Below are positions 1 to 10,328 of a DNA stretch of 64,000 nucleotides, piece by piece. The notes beneath the pieces are model-generated. The model ran no database searches and was not told the DNA's origin. It was given only the letters and a program-made list of their open reading frames with translations. Numbering within the stretch: position 1 is the stretch's first letter; the number at the start of each line of letters is the position of its first letter. The DNA lies in contig NW_003314279.1 in the NCBI RefSeq assembly GCF_000143415.4, positions 2,242,541 through 2,306,540 of the forward strand, given 5' to 3'. The translations under genes and the position numbers were made by a program. Source of the stretch: Selaginella moellendorffii (Eukaryota; Streptophyta; Lycopodiopsida; Selaginellales; Selaginellaceae).

Positions 1-1829
1 GACTCATATCGGTATACAACCTCTTCATAAACAAAGTTATAGTAGTGGTACTAACATCTTAACCTTAAACAACTAAGTTGGACATCACCATCCTCAGCCA
101 AGGCACAGTGCTACCAAGACTAAGTCAAGATCAGTGAGAGCTCACTACTCTCATAGAGTTTAACAAAATGCAAGATGCAAACTACCACCAAACACAACAG
201 TATAAAAGAAAAACACAAGAGTTACCCTTCTTAGAAAAACACAACAGCCACTTTTCTATACCAACTCCAGACTCTATCCAACTCAATTGCCTTAGCCCCA
301 AAAGTTAGCATCCCTTTCGGGTTGCATCATACAAACTACATACTAAGGTCTAAGCTAACCGAAGTCAACTCTAACCCTTTCACTAGTTTGTACTGGCTTA
401 CGAAAATGGAATGGTTTTCGAGCAAAGTGACCAACAGATCAACCATTGGAAAAGCTTAAGAAAATTTGTGGAAAATTTTCCATCCTAGAGAAAGAATGAC
501 TCTCAATCCAGGAATGCAAACTTTCAAGACTCAACCAACTTCCTTCTACGAACAACTTCACATAAGTTCACCTCAACACAAATTCTCAAGACCCATAGTA
601 TGTTTAAACCTCAAACATCTTTGCCCATCTAACTAATATCCAACACCAACATTTGTAAAGTGCAAAATGAACATCCAAAGCTTGATCACAAAGACCACAT
701 CTTTAGATATCCATATTGCACTAGCACTCTTCTTCAACCACCTTCAAGATCCAATGTAAAGCCAAAACACTAACAAAAAAAATGATATGGAAAATCAAGC
801 TTTAAGGAAAAATTCCTCATCACTCGAAATAACAATGCCACTTCCACCAACATAAGTGTTAGTGATGTCATTGCCTCAACTACACATTTTCTCCATTCAA
901 CAATCTACTCCAAGTGTTAACAGATAAACCAACAAGCCATAGCAAGTAAATGCTATAACCCCTCCCAACACCTTATGGGCAAACCCTCAAAGAACAAGGA
1001 ACCAACTTAAGCTTAGCACCATAGATCATCATCAAGAATCCAGTCAAAGCTACTACAATGCTACTTTGTGCAAGTAGACTAGCTTCACCATCAACCACTT
1101 TGGGGTTGATTATCATTTACCCAAGCAACTTCGTAAACACATTGCTCATTATCACATGGATATGAAATAAAAATTACAATGACTTAATCATCAATTGAGC
1201 AACACCATGAGCAATGCCCATATCATTACTTCAAAAGTTTATGTGACCATCAAGTGCCAACTCAATTCGACGAAATGCAACATAAATGCCACACTCCACC
1301 AATAGAGATTACAACATCGAAGACCACTAACTTTTGTTCACAACACGGACAAGCTCATGCTATTGTCTTTTTGACCAAACTCAAAACTAATCCAACACCA
1401 AGCTACTCAAGGAGCAATAGCAAGGTTCCCCGGAAAAGAATTAAGCATTGTAACCCAAGTCTTCCAATAGCAAGTCTAGACAAAATGGTATAGCGCTTCA
1501 CTGCTATCCATCCCATAACTCACCACTTGTAAAACCATCATTTCCAACATGCATCAAGATAGGGATTCTTGATTGCATGATGTGAACACGAGCGATGAGT
1601 TACACCTCGCTACAAATCATCTCTCCAAAAAAAGAAAATAATTTACGTGTTTGATCCTTCGTCCTCGACGACTCTCTTTTCGGCCTCATTTTTGACTAAA
1701 CCTCAAGCTGGCTTTCACACTGCCTTCAGTCCAATCCAAGAAAAGTTTATAAGAGAGCACGGCAATGACTACCTGAACTAATAGACTAATCCCTACAGTC
1801 TTGATTGATTCACTCATAATCATGCCTAG
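1..1829. other. AC-rich stretch without recognisable gene
   Basis: I find no open frame with recognisable protein similarity and no RNA gene. The plus strand is rich in A and C with short poor ORFs. It ends where the left-truncated LTR of the downstream Ty3/gypsy element begins (ggatccccgaaagcatg). It does not match the first 420 bases of the 3' LTR copy, so the 5' LTR was cut or recombined here. It may be older decayed retroelement sequence. Confidence 0.5.
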
Positions 1830-2893
1830 GAAGGATCCCCGAAAGCATGACCAAAATGATAAAGAGTTCATCGGATGGGACCGAGTCGAAGATCGAGTCC
1901 AAGACTGACTTTGAGACCGAGTTCAAGATAGAGTTCGGGATTGAGGCCGAATCGGAGACCGAGTTCGAGACAAAGTCCGAGATCCAAATTGGGTCCAAGA
2001 CCGAGTCTGAGGTCGAGTTCAAAGTCAAGTCCGAAGTCGAGTCCAAGATCGGGTCTGAGATCATGTCTGAGATCGAGTCTGAGACTGAGTCCAAAGTCGG
2101 GTCCGAGTCCGAATACTAATACAAGTCAAGGGGTGAAAGCCCAAAGCGTGTGTCTCCCAGGGGGGGGGGGGGGGGGGGGGAAAAATACTTAAGGTTTTAA
2201 ACCCCCCTTTTAAGAAACCCCCCAAGGGGGTTCCCAACTAACTTGAGGTTGAGATTGGGGCCGAGGGGCCTTGGATGGGAGTGAGCATGGGCTTGGGTGG
2301 TGCCAAAGGGGCCACCCAGGGAAGTGCTCAAGAGTAGCTCCCACGCCCGAAAGGGAAACCGACTACAGTGCTCTCGACTCATGTGGAGTGGACCCCCCAA
2401 CTTGAGTACCTTGTGGCTCATTGGTCTTCGCCCTTCCTAGGGGCTTAGGCCTTCCCTTCGGGATGGAAGTGGGGGGGGTAGAGGTACCTATACCGGGCTG
2501 TTATGCCACGGGGTTTCACCCTGATGTCCCGAAGCAAGTGTTGCACTCAAGACTTGGGATTTAGAGGGTCCCATGATCAAGTCTTGTTGTACCAAGGGGT
2601 GTTAGGAACCTGGAGGCTTGGTGTGCTTGGCTGCTTGTGCTTGCGGGGAGTGTAGCTGAACCTTAAGTCCAGTCTAACCCGGGGAGGGGGATTGGGAGAG
2701 ATTTGGGAATACGTGGATGGATGGCTAACACTCTGTTGCTTGTGTAGTGAGTAGTTGAAACCAAGTAGGACTAAGTAGGAGCAGGTACCATAGGTGGGAA
2801 CCTTGGCGAGGGAACTTAGCAAAAGTCAAGGTAGTGTTGGACGGATAGACGAGGTAAGCTGGCAAATTGGAAAGGAAAAATTTGTGGTTTACA
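1830..2893 (+). repeat. 5' LTR (left-truncated) of Ty3/gypsy element A
   Basis: Aligns by eye with 9698-10328 (from ggatccccgaaagcatgacc through the GAGTCC-type array to ttgagtaccttgtgg) and ends in TTTACA directly before a primer-binding site. The first part of the LTR (about 420 bp, present in the 3' copy at 9275-9697) is missing. It contains a 19-base G run near 2160 and a hexamer-type tandem array at 1860-2120. Confidence 0.75.
1860..2120 (+). repeat. Degenerate (GAGTCCGAGATC)n array inside the LTR
   Basis: Imperfect tandem array of 6- and 12-base units such as gagtccgagatc. Because the period is a multiple of three it is open in several frames on both strands, giving artificial E/S-rich, S/D-rich and R/S-rich ORFs that should not be called genes. 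The same kind of array recurs at 9740-10025, 21430-21715, 30800-31110, 34490-34680 and 43890-44415, always inside LTRs. Confidence 0.85.
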
Positions 2894-2896
2894 ATT

Positions 2897-2908
2897 TGGT
2901 ATTGGAGC
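2897..2908 (+). other. Primer-binding site (initiator Met tRNA type)
   Basis: TGGTATTGGAGC lies three bases after the LTR end TTTACA and resembles the common plant retrotransposon PBS TGGTATCAGAGC, complementary to the 3' end of initiator tRNA-Met. It sets the boundary between the 5' LTR and the internal region. Confidence 0.7.
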
Positions 2909-2952
2909 CTTTTCCTCAGTTTTAGCGAAGGATAGAGGCGGATTGCTAGGAA

Positions 2953-4195
2953 ATGGCAAAGGCAGGGCAAAAAAGAACCAAGGCGAAGACAAAACCTCCT
3001 CCAGAGCTGGAGCCTCTGGTCGAAGAAGAGGCTATGGATGAGGAATCCTTGCATGAGGAGGACTCTAGTGAGGAAACTTCCAAACAGGAGTCCGGTAGCG
3101 AGGTGTGGTCGTGCAAGGCTCGATTGGATGTTCTAGAAGGACAATTGGCATAGACCAATGCCCTGCTGGAGACTCTCGTACGCAAGCTAAAGCATGATGA
3201 GAAATGGAAGAAAAAGCGAAAGACTCCGGATGCTGGCAGCGTAGAAGGTGCGGACCCTTCGGTAGGGACTGAGGTAGAACCAAACATGGTTGAACAGACC
3301 GAAGTGGAATCAGTCCCTCAGGCAGTTCCCAAGTACAAACCAAAGCCCCCACCGGTCTTCAAGGGAGTGAACGATTATAAGGTGGTGAAGGATTGGTTTT
3401 ATGATATGGAGGACTACTTCTGAGCGTTGTGGTTACCGAGCTCGGAGAAGGTCCCATGTGCAAAACCATACTTGGCAGATAATGCCAAGTCTTGGTGGAG
3501 AACAACAGAGGCCAACGAAAGACCGGTGGCCACTTGGGACATGATGAAGGCAAGGATTCGCATGACTTACGTTCCTCTGAATGCTACTCTACATCTAAGA
3601 GACGAGCTAAGTAGGCTGAAGCAGACCGAAACCATTCAGGAGTATGTGAATGGGTTTATGGCAAAGAGGATACTAGTCACGGACATGGGGGATATGGATG
3701 CGTTCCATGCCTTCATATCGGCTTGCAAACCTGGGCTCGCGGCAAGGTGATGCGTTGGAACCCGACTAATTACAAGGAAGCGTTGGATGCGGCTATCAAG
3801 GTGCATTTCAATGATAACCTGCGAAAGGGGAACATGACGGGGCCAAATCAAGGGGAACATATAGCAAAGGAAAATTCAAGAAGAGTTTCTCTAAGAATGA
3901 ATCCTCGGGGTTCCGGAAAGGCAAATCTAGTGGCTAGTGAGCAAGTACATGGGGGAGTCAAGCAAAAAGAGACAAACCCATCGATAAGAAGGTCAAGTCG
4001 TTTAGCAGCGTGGGAAACAACGTATGCTACAACTGCGGTGAAGTGGGACACTTTTCGAGGGAATGTCCCTACCCAAAGAAGGCCAGAGCCAGTATGGCCA
4101 TTAAGTCGGGTGAAGTCCAAATTGAGGTATGTGATCCAGTCCCTAGCTCAAAGTTACTCATTACACGAGCAACTTTGGTAGAGAGTCGTTCGTGA
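2953..4195 (+). pseudogene. Ty3/gypsy gag relic with CCHC zinc knuckle
   Basis: Gag polyprotein of the LTR retrotransposon, which would form the particle. The frame opens at 2953 (MAKAGQKRTK) with a basic then acidic N-terminus. It is broken by TAG at 3151-3153 and TGA at 3421-3423, continues through a typical gag core (NAKSWWRTTEANERPVATW, about 3480-3750), shifts frame near 3735-3750, and ends in a zinc knuckle CYNCGEVGHFSRECP at about 4022-4070. Several stops fit C-to-T decay. Order and family are clear from the downstream protease and RT. Not functional. Confidence 0.85.
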
Positions 4196-4199
4196 CATC

Positions 4200-6057
4200 T
4201 ACTAGCCCTCCGAGGGAAGCTCGGAGGTAGCTTTGTTAAGATCCTTATTCACACGGGTGCTTCGGATAATTTTGTGGCTGCAAATATAGTCTGGTAAGCC
4301 GGACCAATGGTGCAGTGGCTAGGCAAACCAAGGACTATAGAGTTTGTTCAAGGCAGCCAAAGCATCGATGAGGTACTTCGACAAGCGAGAGTCAAAGTAG
4401 GGACATGGAAAGTGGACATGGATTTCACCGTGTTAGACATGGCAGGCTTTGATGTGATCTTTGGAATGGATTGGTTCAATCGGTTCGTGGTAGCCCTACA
4501 TGGACAAAGTAGAAACTTTATGGTACTGGCGAATGCCCAAGGAAGAAGATCTAGGGTGGAAGCCCAGGATCTAAAGGTAGGGCAAAGCAAGGCCAAAGAT
4601 TCCTACTTAAACCTGGTGTCCACGAGAGGACAACTCACTAAAGGAACTAAGGCAGCATTTTTGTGCTTACTCTCGGTGAAGAGTGACAAAAAGACAGGAA
4701 TGGAAGAAGTACCTTTAGTGATCCAGCAGGTGTTGGACCAATTCCAGGATACCATGCCGGAGGAGCTACCAGCGGGGTTGCCCCCCGCACGGCCGATAGA
4801 ACATAAGATTAAGCTGGTTGAGGGTGCTGAGACAGTGGTTCGTCCCCCCTATCATTTGAATGAAAAAGAACTCGAGGAGCTCAAGCACCAACTAGAGAAG
4901 TTGGTGGACAAAGGGTATGTTAGGTTGAGCAGGTCATCATATGGGGCGCTAGTGTTATTTGTGAAAAAGAAAGATGGATTTATGCGCATGTGCATACACT
5001 ACTAGTTGCTCAACAAGTATACAAAGAAGAACAAATACCCTTTGCCAAGGATTGAGGACCTGTTTTATAGGTTGGGAAAGGCAAAATACTTCTCGAGGAT
5101 TGACCTGAGGTCAAGATACTACCAGATCAGGGTAGCAGAGGAAGATGTCAAGAAGACAACCTATCGAACCAGGTATGGGAGCTTTGAGTTTCTGGTGATG
5201 CCCTTTGGGCTGCGCAATGCATTGGCAACGTTTTTGGCGTTGATGAACCATATCTTTGTACCCTATCTGGATCACTTTGTGGTCGTTTATATTGACGACA
5301 TCCTGATCTATAGCGAGACGCTAGAGGAGTATGCCGAACACTTGGCGAAGGTGTTGAGAAACTAAGGGAACACAAACTGTATGCTAAAGAGAGCAAATGT
5401 GACTTTGCTCAACAAGAGGTAAAGTTTTTCGGGCATGTGGTGGGCCAAGACGGACTCAAGGTGGACCCGGAGAAGGTCCAAGCGATCCAGGAATGGGAAT
5501 GACTATCGAATGTACATGAGTTAAGGGCGTTCTTGGGGCTATGCAACTACTACCGAAAGTTTATCAGACACTATTCGAGAGTAGCCTTGCCCTTAACGGA
5601 CCAAATAGGAAAAGGGAAGATGGTATGGACAGCGGAATGCGAGGCGACATTCGTCCACCTCAAAGGGAAGTTGAGGAAGGCTCTCATGTTGGCATTACCA
5701 GATTTTGGTAAGGACTTTGAGGTAGAAACGGATGCTTCAAACTTTGCGTTGGGCGCAGTTTTGAAGCAAAACAACCATCCAGTAGCATTCTTCTCAAAGA
5801 AGTTGGACAAGGCTCAAAGGAAGTGGCCTGCCCACGAAAAGGAATTGTTTGCGGTGGTGAAGGCACTCAAGGAGTGGCGACACTACCTTGGGAGACACTT
5901 CAAGGTTTACATAGACAATGTGGCAACAAAACACTTCTTGTCACAGCCCGACCTGAGAGGGAAACAGGGTCAGTGGGCCAATGCCTTGGCTGAGTTTGAT
6001 TGTGAGATTCTGTACAAGCCTGGGAAGAGCAACATCGTGGCGGATGCGCTAAGTTGA
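4200..6057 (+). pseudogene. Ty3/gypsy pol relic: protease, reverse transcriptase, RNase H
   Basis: The protease active-site region reads LIHTGASDNF at about 4246-4275, with the catalytic Asp of DTGA replaced by His. The reverse transcriptase runs about 4850-5500, with SSYGALVLFVKKKDG, a TAG after CIHY at 5003-5005, the palm motif MPFGLRNA and the catalytic YIDD at 5288-5299. A frame change near 5365 is followed by FFGHVVGQDGLKVDPEKV and then by RNase H (VETDASNFALGAVLKQ; YKPGKSNIVADALS) ending at 6057. Domain order PR-RT-RH-IN and the chromodomain downstream identify a plant chromovirus. At least one frameshift and several stops make it dead. Confidence 0.9.
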
Positions 6058-6198
6058 AAAGTAAGCTTGAGGTTGTCAATATCCAGTGCGACAACAACCT
6101 TTTGGGATGATATGCGGATAGCATATGAGAATGATGGTCTAGCACAAGAAGTGTTATTGAGGAATCTAGAGGCACGGGAAGCTCACTAGAGAGGTGAG

Positions 6199-6670
6199 TT
6201 GCCAACGGAAGAGAAAACGGGCTATGCAAAATGCAACAGACTCATCTATTACAAGAAAATGAGGGTGTATGTTCTAGAAGGGGAACTAAGGAAGGTAGCA
6301 TTAGAAGAGTGTCATAACGGACCTTTTGCGGGACACGGCAGAGTGCCCAAGACGATGGGCTTACTCAAAAGGAAGTACCACTGGCTAGGTATGGCTAAGG
6401 ACGTCCAAGACTATATAAAGACATGTCCAACATGTCAGTAGGTTAAAGCCGTGAATAAGGCTAGTGGGGGCTTGTTACAAAGCATCCCAATTCCAGATTG
6501 TCCGTGGAAATGTTTTACGATGGAATTCATCACGGGACTCCCCCCAAGCAAGGGGTTTGATGCGATATTCGTGGTGGTGGACCAATTTTCAAAAATGGCA
6601 CATTTCATACCCACCACAACAGAAGTGGATGCGGAAGGTGTGGTGAAGCTGTTCTTTGAACAAGTGGTTC
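6199..6670 (+). pseudogene. Ty3/gypsy integrase, first half (zinc finger and start of catalytic core)
   Basis: Contains the HHCC zinc-binding region (CHNGPFAGHG ... YIKTCPTCQ) followed by TAG, then the start of the catalytic core (FTMEFITGLPPSKGFDAIFVVVDQFSKMAHFIP) in the same direction. It is interrupted at 6670 by a LINE fragment; the core resumes at 8226. The 13-base sequence gaacaagtggttc is present at both edges of the interruption. Confidence 0.85.
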
Positions 6671-8212
6671 AATGCAACGTGTATGTACATTTCTCCAAGT
6701 CCCTTAGGGACTGATACAAAAAACAAGAATCCCTTAGCGCTGTTCACTCAACTACGCTGTCCTGCAATTCTCCACCTAATAGTGATCGCTGCCCTCCAAT
6801 CGTGGCTGCTGTGGTTGTCGCCTCCGCAGTGCATCCAGTGCCAGATCGCCACGTCGAGCCTCCTTTGTTACCGTGTCCAAAGGTCTCCATTTCCACTTGA
6901 CCTCCCCCTCGTGTTTAGTTCCGTAGCACGGAGTCCATAGTCGTTGCCAAGCTGTGAGTGCCTCCCTGTTTTTCCCATGCTCCTGGAGCAGCGTATCCCT
7001 CAAGCGGATAGCAGCCAGTGTGAGCCTCCACCAATTCGCCATGATCGCTGAAATCCGAGCGCACTGCCCTTCGAAGTGGTTGCAGTTCCGAGCCTCCCAA
7101 AGTGCCTGTACCCCGGAAGCCCGCCATACCTCCCATCTCGCCCATCCAAGGGCCTCCCACACAGTAGTCCCAACTTCGGCGCCTACCGCGTCCCACCTAA
7201 CTCGGGTGCCCCATCCTGAGCGTCCCCAACACCCGATCTTCCGCCAAGCTGCTCCTGTGCATGGTCCTCTTGCCTCTGGAAACCATTGGGTGACATCCCC
7301 TTCTCGAATTTCGAAATCCTGCTTGTCCCCTAGTTCCCTCGTCGCTTTTGCTACCTGCCGCCACGTCTCCTTGGCCACGTCACAATCCCAGAGGAGGTGT
7401 GTGACCGTCTCCAGTTCCCCGCATTCCGGACACTTGCGAGCATTCTCCACTTGAAATCGCTGGCCTACTGGCAGCCCATTTGTCGCCACGAGCCAAGAGG
7501 GTACCTTTGATTTTTCCTGGATCAGTAGTTTCCAGAACGCCACGGTATTGTCAATCACCTGGTCCGCCTCCACTCCTAGTGTGATCCACTTTTGCCACAG
7601 TCGTGGGATTTCTTCTCTCTCAAATTCCCTGTTCACCATCAAACCGTTCTGCGCATCCTTGACCTCGTAAGTGAAGAAGCTGTTTGCCCCGCGTCTCCAT
7701 GCTGCTGGGTCCCAGTCCAGGTCTTCTATTAACTCTTTCCTCCACCATACTAGCCGTCCCTCTCCTTCTATGACTCTACCACTTCTGTCCGAGTTGCTGT
7801 CTGTCTTAGAACCCGGATTCGTCCTTTCACTTCATCGTCCGTGACCTGCGGCATCTGTTGGGGATTCCCCACCTCGAGGAGTGTGTCGCCTCTCACTACA
7901 CAAAAAGGCCTACCGAGGTTTTGGTCTGGGTCTGTCACAAACCACACCTCAATCTCCCCCTCATTCCACGCTGGGGTTGGCATCGTGAATGCCCAAGTCC
8001 ATTTCCCAAGTGGTACGTGCTCGCCGTCCGACGTTTCCTCCCTTTGAATTGGCACAAAGTCCCCAGCGTGTAGCCTTCTTGCTGGCCATTTATCCATTGT
8101 CCGTGCCTCTGTCACTGCCCGCAGTAGCTTCAGTAGATCCCACTTCACATCCCGCCACTTCCCTGGCCCGAAAACTTGGAAGCGCCGGGACAATTTTTGT
8201 GGATTCGGATTC
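6671..8212 (-). mobile_element. 5'-truncated LINE fragment inserted in the integrase, 13-bp TSD
   Basis: About 1.54 kb on the minus strand is flanked by direct repeats gaacaagtggttc at 6658-6670 and 8213-8225; removing it rejoins the integrase frame. Two minus-strand frames (about 8212-7768 and 7642-6776) encode the C-terminal part of a non-LTR ORF2. The second has a zf-RVT-type cysteine/histidine cluster, CPECGELETVTHLLWDC, near 7380-7435. No reverse-transcriptase core is left, as expected for 5' truncation. I see no poly(A) tail at the 3' edge (6671 side), so the LINE clade is uncertain. Its GC content is well above that of the surrounding element. Confidence 0.8.
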
Positions 8213-8225
8213 GAACAAGTGGTTC

Positions 8226-8741
8226 GAGTGAGGGGAAGGCCGGAAGAGATCATCTCAGATCGAGATAAGATCTTCACTAGTAGGTTCTGGAGGACTCTCC
8301 TGGAACAGTATCGCACCAAGTTGAAATTCAGCACAGCCTATCACCCACAGACAGGTATTGGGTATTAAGTCAAGTTTGGTGGCACTAACACTTCTTGACA
8401 GACGGACAAACGGAAAGGGTGTGCAGCTGAAGGATTATTTGCGATGCTATGTCTTGGGAGACCAGACCGATTGGGTAAGTCATTTGGGACTTGCAGAAAT
8501 ATGTTATAATAACTCACCACATTCGAGTATCGAGGTGAGTCCATGGGAAGTCATCAATGGGCGAGCTATTGAAGGTCCTATGGAACTCGGCGTGGCCGAG
8601 TATCATGGAGAGTTACCCGCAGTGGAGGCATTCACGGCGGAAAGACTTAACATTTGGAATCTAGTGAGGGATTCTTTGGAACGGGCTCAACAAAGGCAAA
8701 CCAAGTATGCGAACCAGAAGCACTGGGATGTAGAGTTCTAA
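8226..8741 (+). pseudogene. Ty3/gypsy integrase, second half
   Basis: Resumes the catalytic core after the LINE (EEIISDRDKIFTSRFWRTL, then FSTAYHPQT) and continues as DGQTERV and HSSIEVSPWEVINGR. Between HPQT and DGQTE lies a 47-bp GT...AG segment at 8355-8401; its removal restores cac-cca-cag-aca-gac. The frame ends at 8741. The conserved catalytic residues D (ISDRD) and the H-P-Q-T-D-G-Q-T-E region are recognisable. Confidence 0.8.
8355..8401 (+). other. Putative 47-bp spliceosomal intron in the integrase ORF
   Basis: Starts GTATTGGG, ends TTGACAG, contains in-frame stops, and sits between aca-g and ac-gga so that exact removal recreates the invariant integrase sequence HPQTDGQTE. Its length matches the other short introns in this window. 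Confidence 0.65.
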
Positions 8742-8815
8742 GCTGGGGAGAAGGTGTGGCTGAACACCAAGAACCTCAGGCTACCAAGTGGGATCAGCTA
8801 AAAGTTGACCCAAAG

Positions 8816-8867
8816 GTAAAAATGCATGTATTTCTGTAAATGAATTGATTTTGAGTTCCTTAAGTAG
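8816..8867 (+). other. Possible second short intron before the chromodomain
   Basis: The sequence ccaaag|GTAAAA ... TTAAGTAG|gttcgtgggg interrupts the expected junction between the integrase C-terminus and FVGPYEIEARIDK. Removal leaves a one-base frame difference, so the copy has decayed or the exact boundary differs. Confidence 0.4.
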
Positions 8868-9249
8868 GTTCGTGGGGCCTTACGAGATTGAGGCACGAAT
8901 TGATAAAGTGGCTTACCGTCTCCGACTTCCTCGAGAGATGGGGAAGATGCACCCAATATTCCACGTGAACTTACTCAAGCCGTACTTTGAGGATTCGCTT
9001 CGCAAGGACCAAGTAAGACTTTTACCTGAGGTTATCCAAGGGGAAGAGGAATACGAAGTCGAGGCCATCCTCAATGCGTGCAAGAGCAAGCAACAAGGAC
9101 GCGAGGTGAGAGAATTCCATGTGAAGTGGAAAGGATTTCCACACTGTGAAGTAGCATGGGAACCGGAGGAGAACCTAGCGAACGCGCAAGATCTAGTGGA
9201 GGAATTTCTACAAGGCAGAACTCTATATACTTATGCAAAGTTCAATTAA
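8845..9249 (+). pseudogene. Integrase C-terminus with chromodomain
   Basis: FVGPYEIEARIDKVAYRLRLP is the GPF/Y-type integrase tail; PIFHVNLLKPYF is the conserved link. A chromodomain follows (EVEAILNACKSK ... EFHVKWKGFPHCEVAWEPEENL ... LVEEFL). In chromoviruses this domain tethers integration to chromatin. The stop is at 9247-9249, 25 bases before the 3' LTR. This is the best-preserved piece of the element. Confidence 0.9.
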
Positions 9250-9274
9250 AATATCAATTTGTGAAGTTGAGCAA

Positions 9275-10328
9275 TGGCATATATTAGGACCCGAAGGCAC
9301 ACCAAAGGTAAGCTAATTAGCATGGGTTAGCTAGGTCGACCAGGTGTAGGGCATTGCACCTGATTCCTCGCGGGGATGTCGAATCCATAGACATATTCTA
9401 CAGAGGTTGGGTTCGAGTCCCAACCCCCTAGTAAAGCAAGGTTGGGTTCAAGTCCCGACCACATACTAGGGCGTGGTGAGGTGAGGGGTATAGGGATACC
9501 TATATTCTGTTGTCATGGGCTCTTGGCTGGGGAGGCTAACTTAGGCACACCCCTAAGTGGGGGGATGCCCCCGGAGACGTGGTCAACAAGTCGTAGGAAA
9601 AAAAAAAAAAGAGAGACATTCGATGTGGGCATCAAACTTCTTCTATGGGTGGTGGAGTTGTAAGGAACCGACTCCCCGAGATGTTGTAGGCTAAAGGATC
9701 CCCGAAAGCATGACCAAAATGACAAAGAGTTTATCGGATGGGACCAAGTTGAAGATCGAGTCCAAGACCGACTCTGAGACCGAGTTCGAGATAGAGTCTA
9801 GGATCAAGCCCGAAGCCGAATCGGAGACCGAGTTCGAGACCGAGTTCGAGACAGAGTCCGAGACCCAAATCGGGTCCAAGACCGAGTCTAAGGTCGAGTC
9901 CGAGATCGGGTCCGAGATCAAGTCCGAGATTGGGTCCGAGATCGAGTCCGAGATCGAGTCTGAGATCGAGTCCGAGACCGAGTCCGAAGTTGGGTCCGAG
10001 ATCGAGTCCGAGACCGAGTCCGAATACTAATACGGGTCAAGGGGTGAAAGCCCAAAGCATGTGTCTCCCGGGGGGGGGGCTGCAAGGGGTTCCAAAAGTA
10101 TAATAGGGATAGTGAAGTCCAGGAGAGGAACTCTCTAGTGGTGCTTCCAAATTAACTTGAGGTTGAGACTGGGGCCGAAGGGCCTTGGGTGGGAGTGAGC
10201 ATGGGCTTGGGTGGTGCCAGAGGGGCCACCCAGGGAAGTGCTCAAGAGTAGCTCCCACTCCCGAAAGGGAAATCAACTGCTGTGCTCCCGGCTCATATGG
10301 AGTGGTGCCCCACTTGAGTACCTTGTGG
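9275..10328 (+). repeat. 3' LTR of Ty3/gypsy element A, truncated at its right end
   Basis: Probably begins TGGCATATATTAGGACCCG (the minus-strand relative at 31559 begins TGTCACATATTGGGACCCG). It matches the 5' LTR from 9698 to 10328 (ttgagtaccttgtgg), after which the next 480 bases of the 5' copy (2412-2893) are absent and the DUF7869-type gene starts. It carries a hexamer-type array at 9740-10025 and a tRNA-like segment around 9330-9470. Confidence 0.8.

Noticed and set aside
1810-2192. Overlapping E/S-rich and R/S-rich ORFs on both strands (also 9691-10030, 21450-21764, 30799-31199, 34473-34683)
   Set aside because: Same LTR array; no protein family, no start context, and similar ORFs on the opposite strand.
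6954-7454. Plus-strand 166-codon Ser/Ala/Pro-rich ORF
   Set aside because: Antisense shadow of the LINE ORF2 C-terminus, which has the zf-RVT cysteine pattern on the minus strand.
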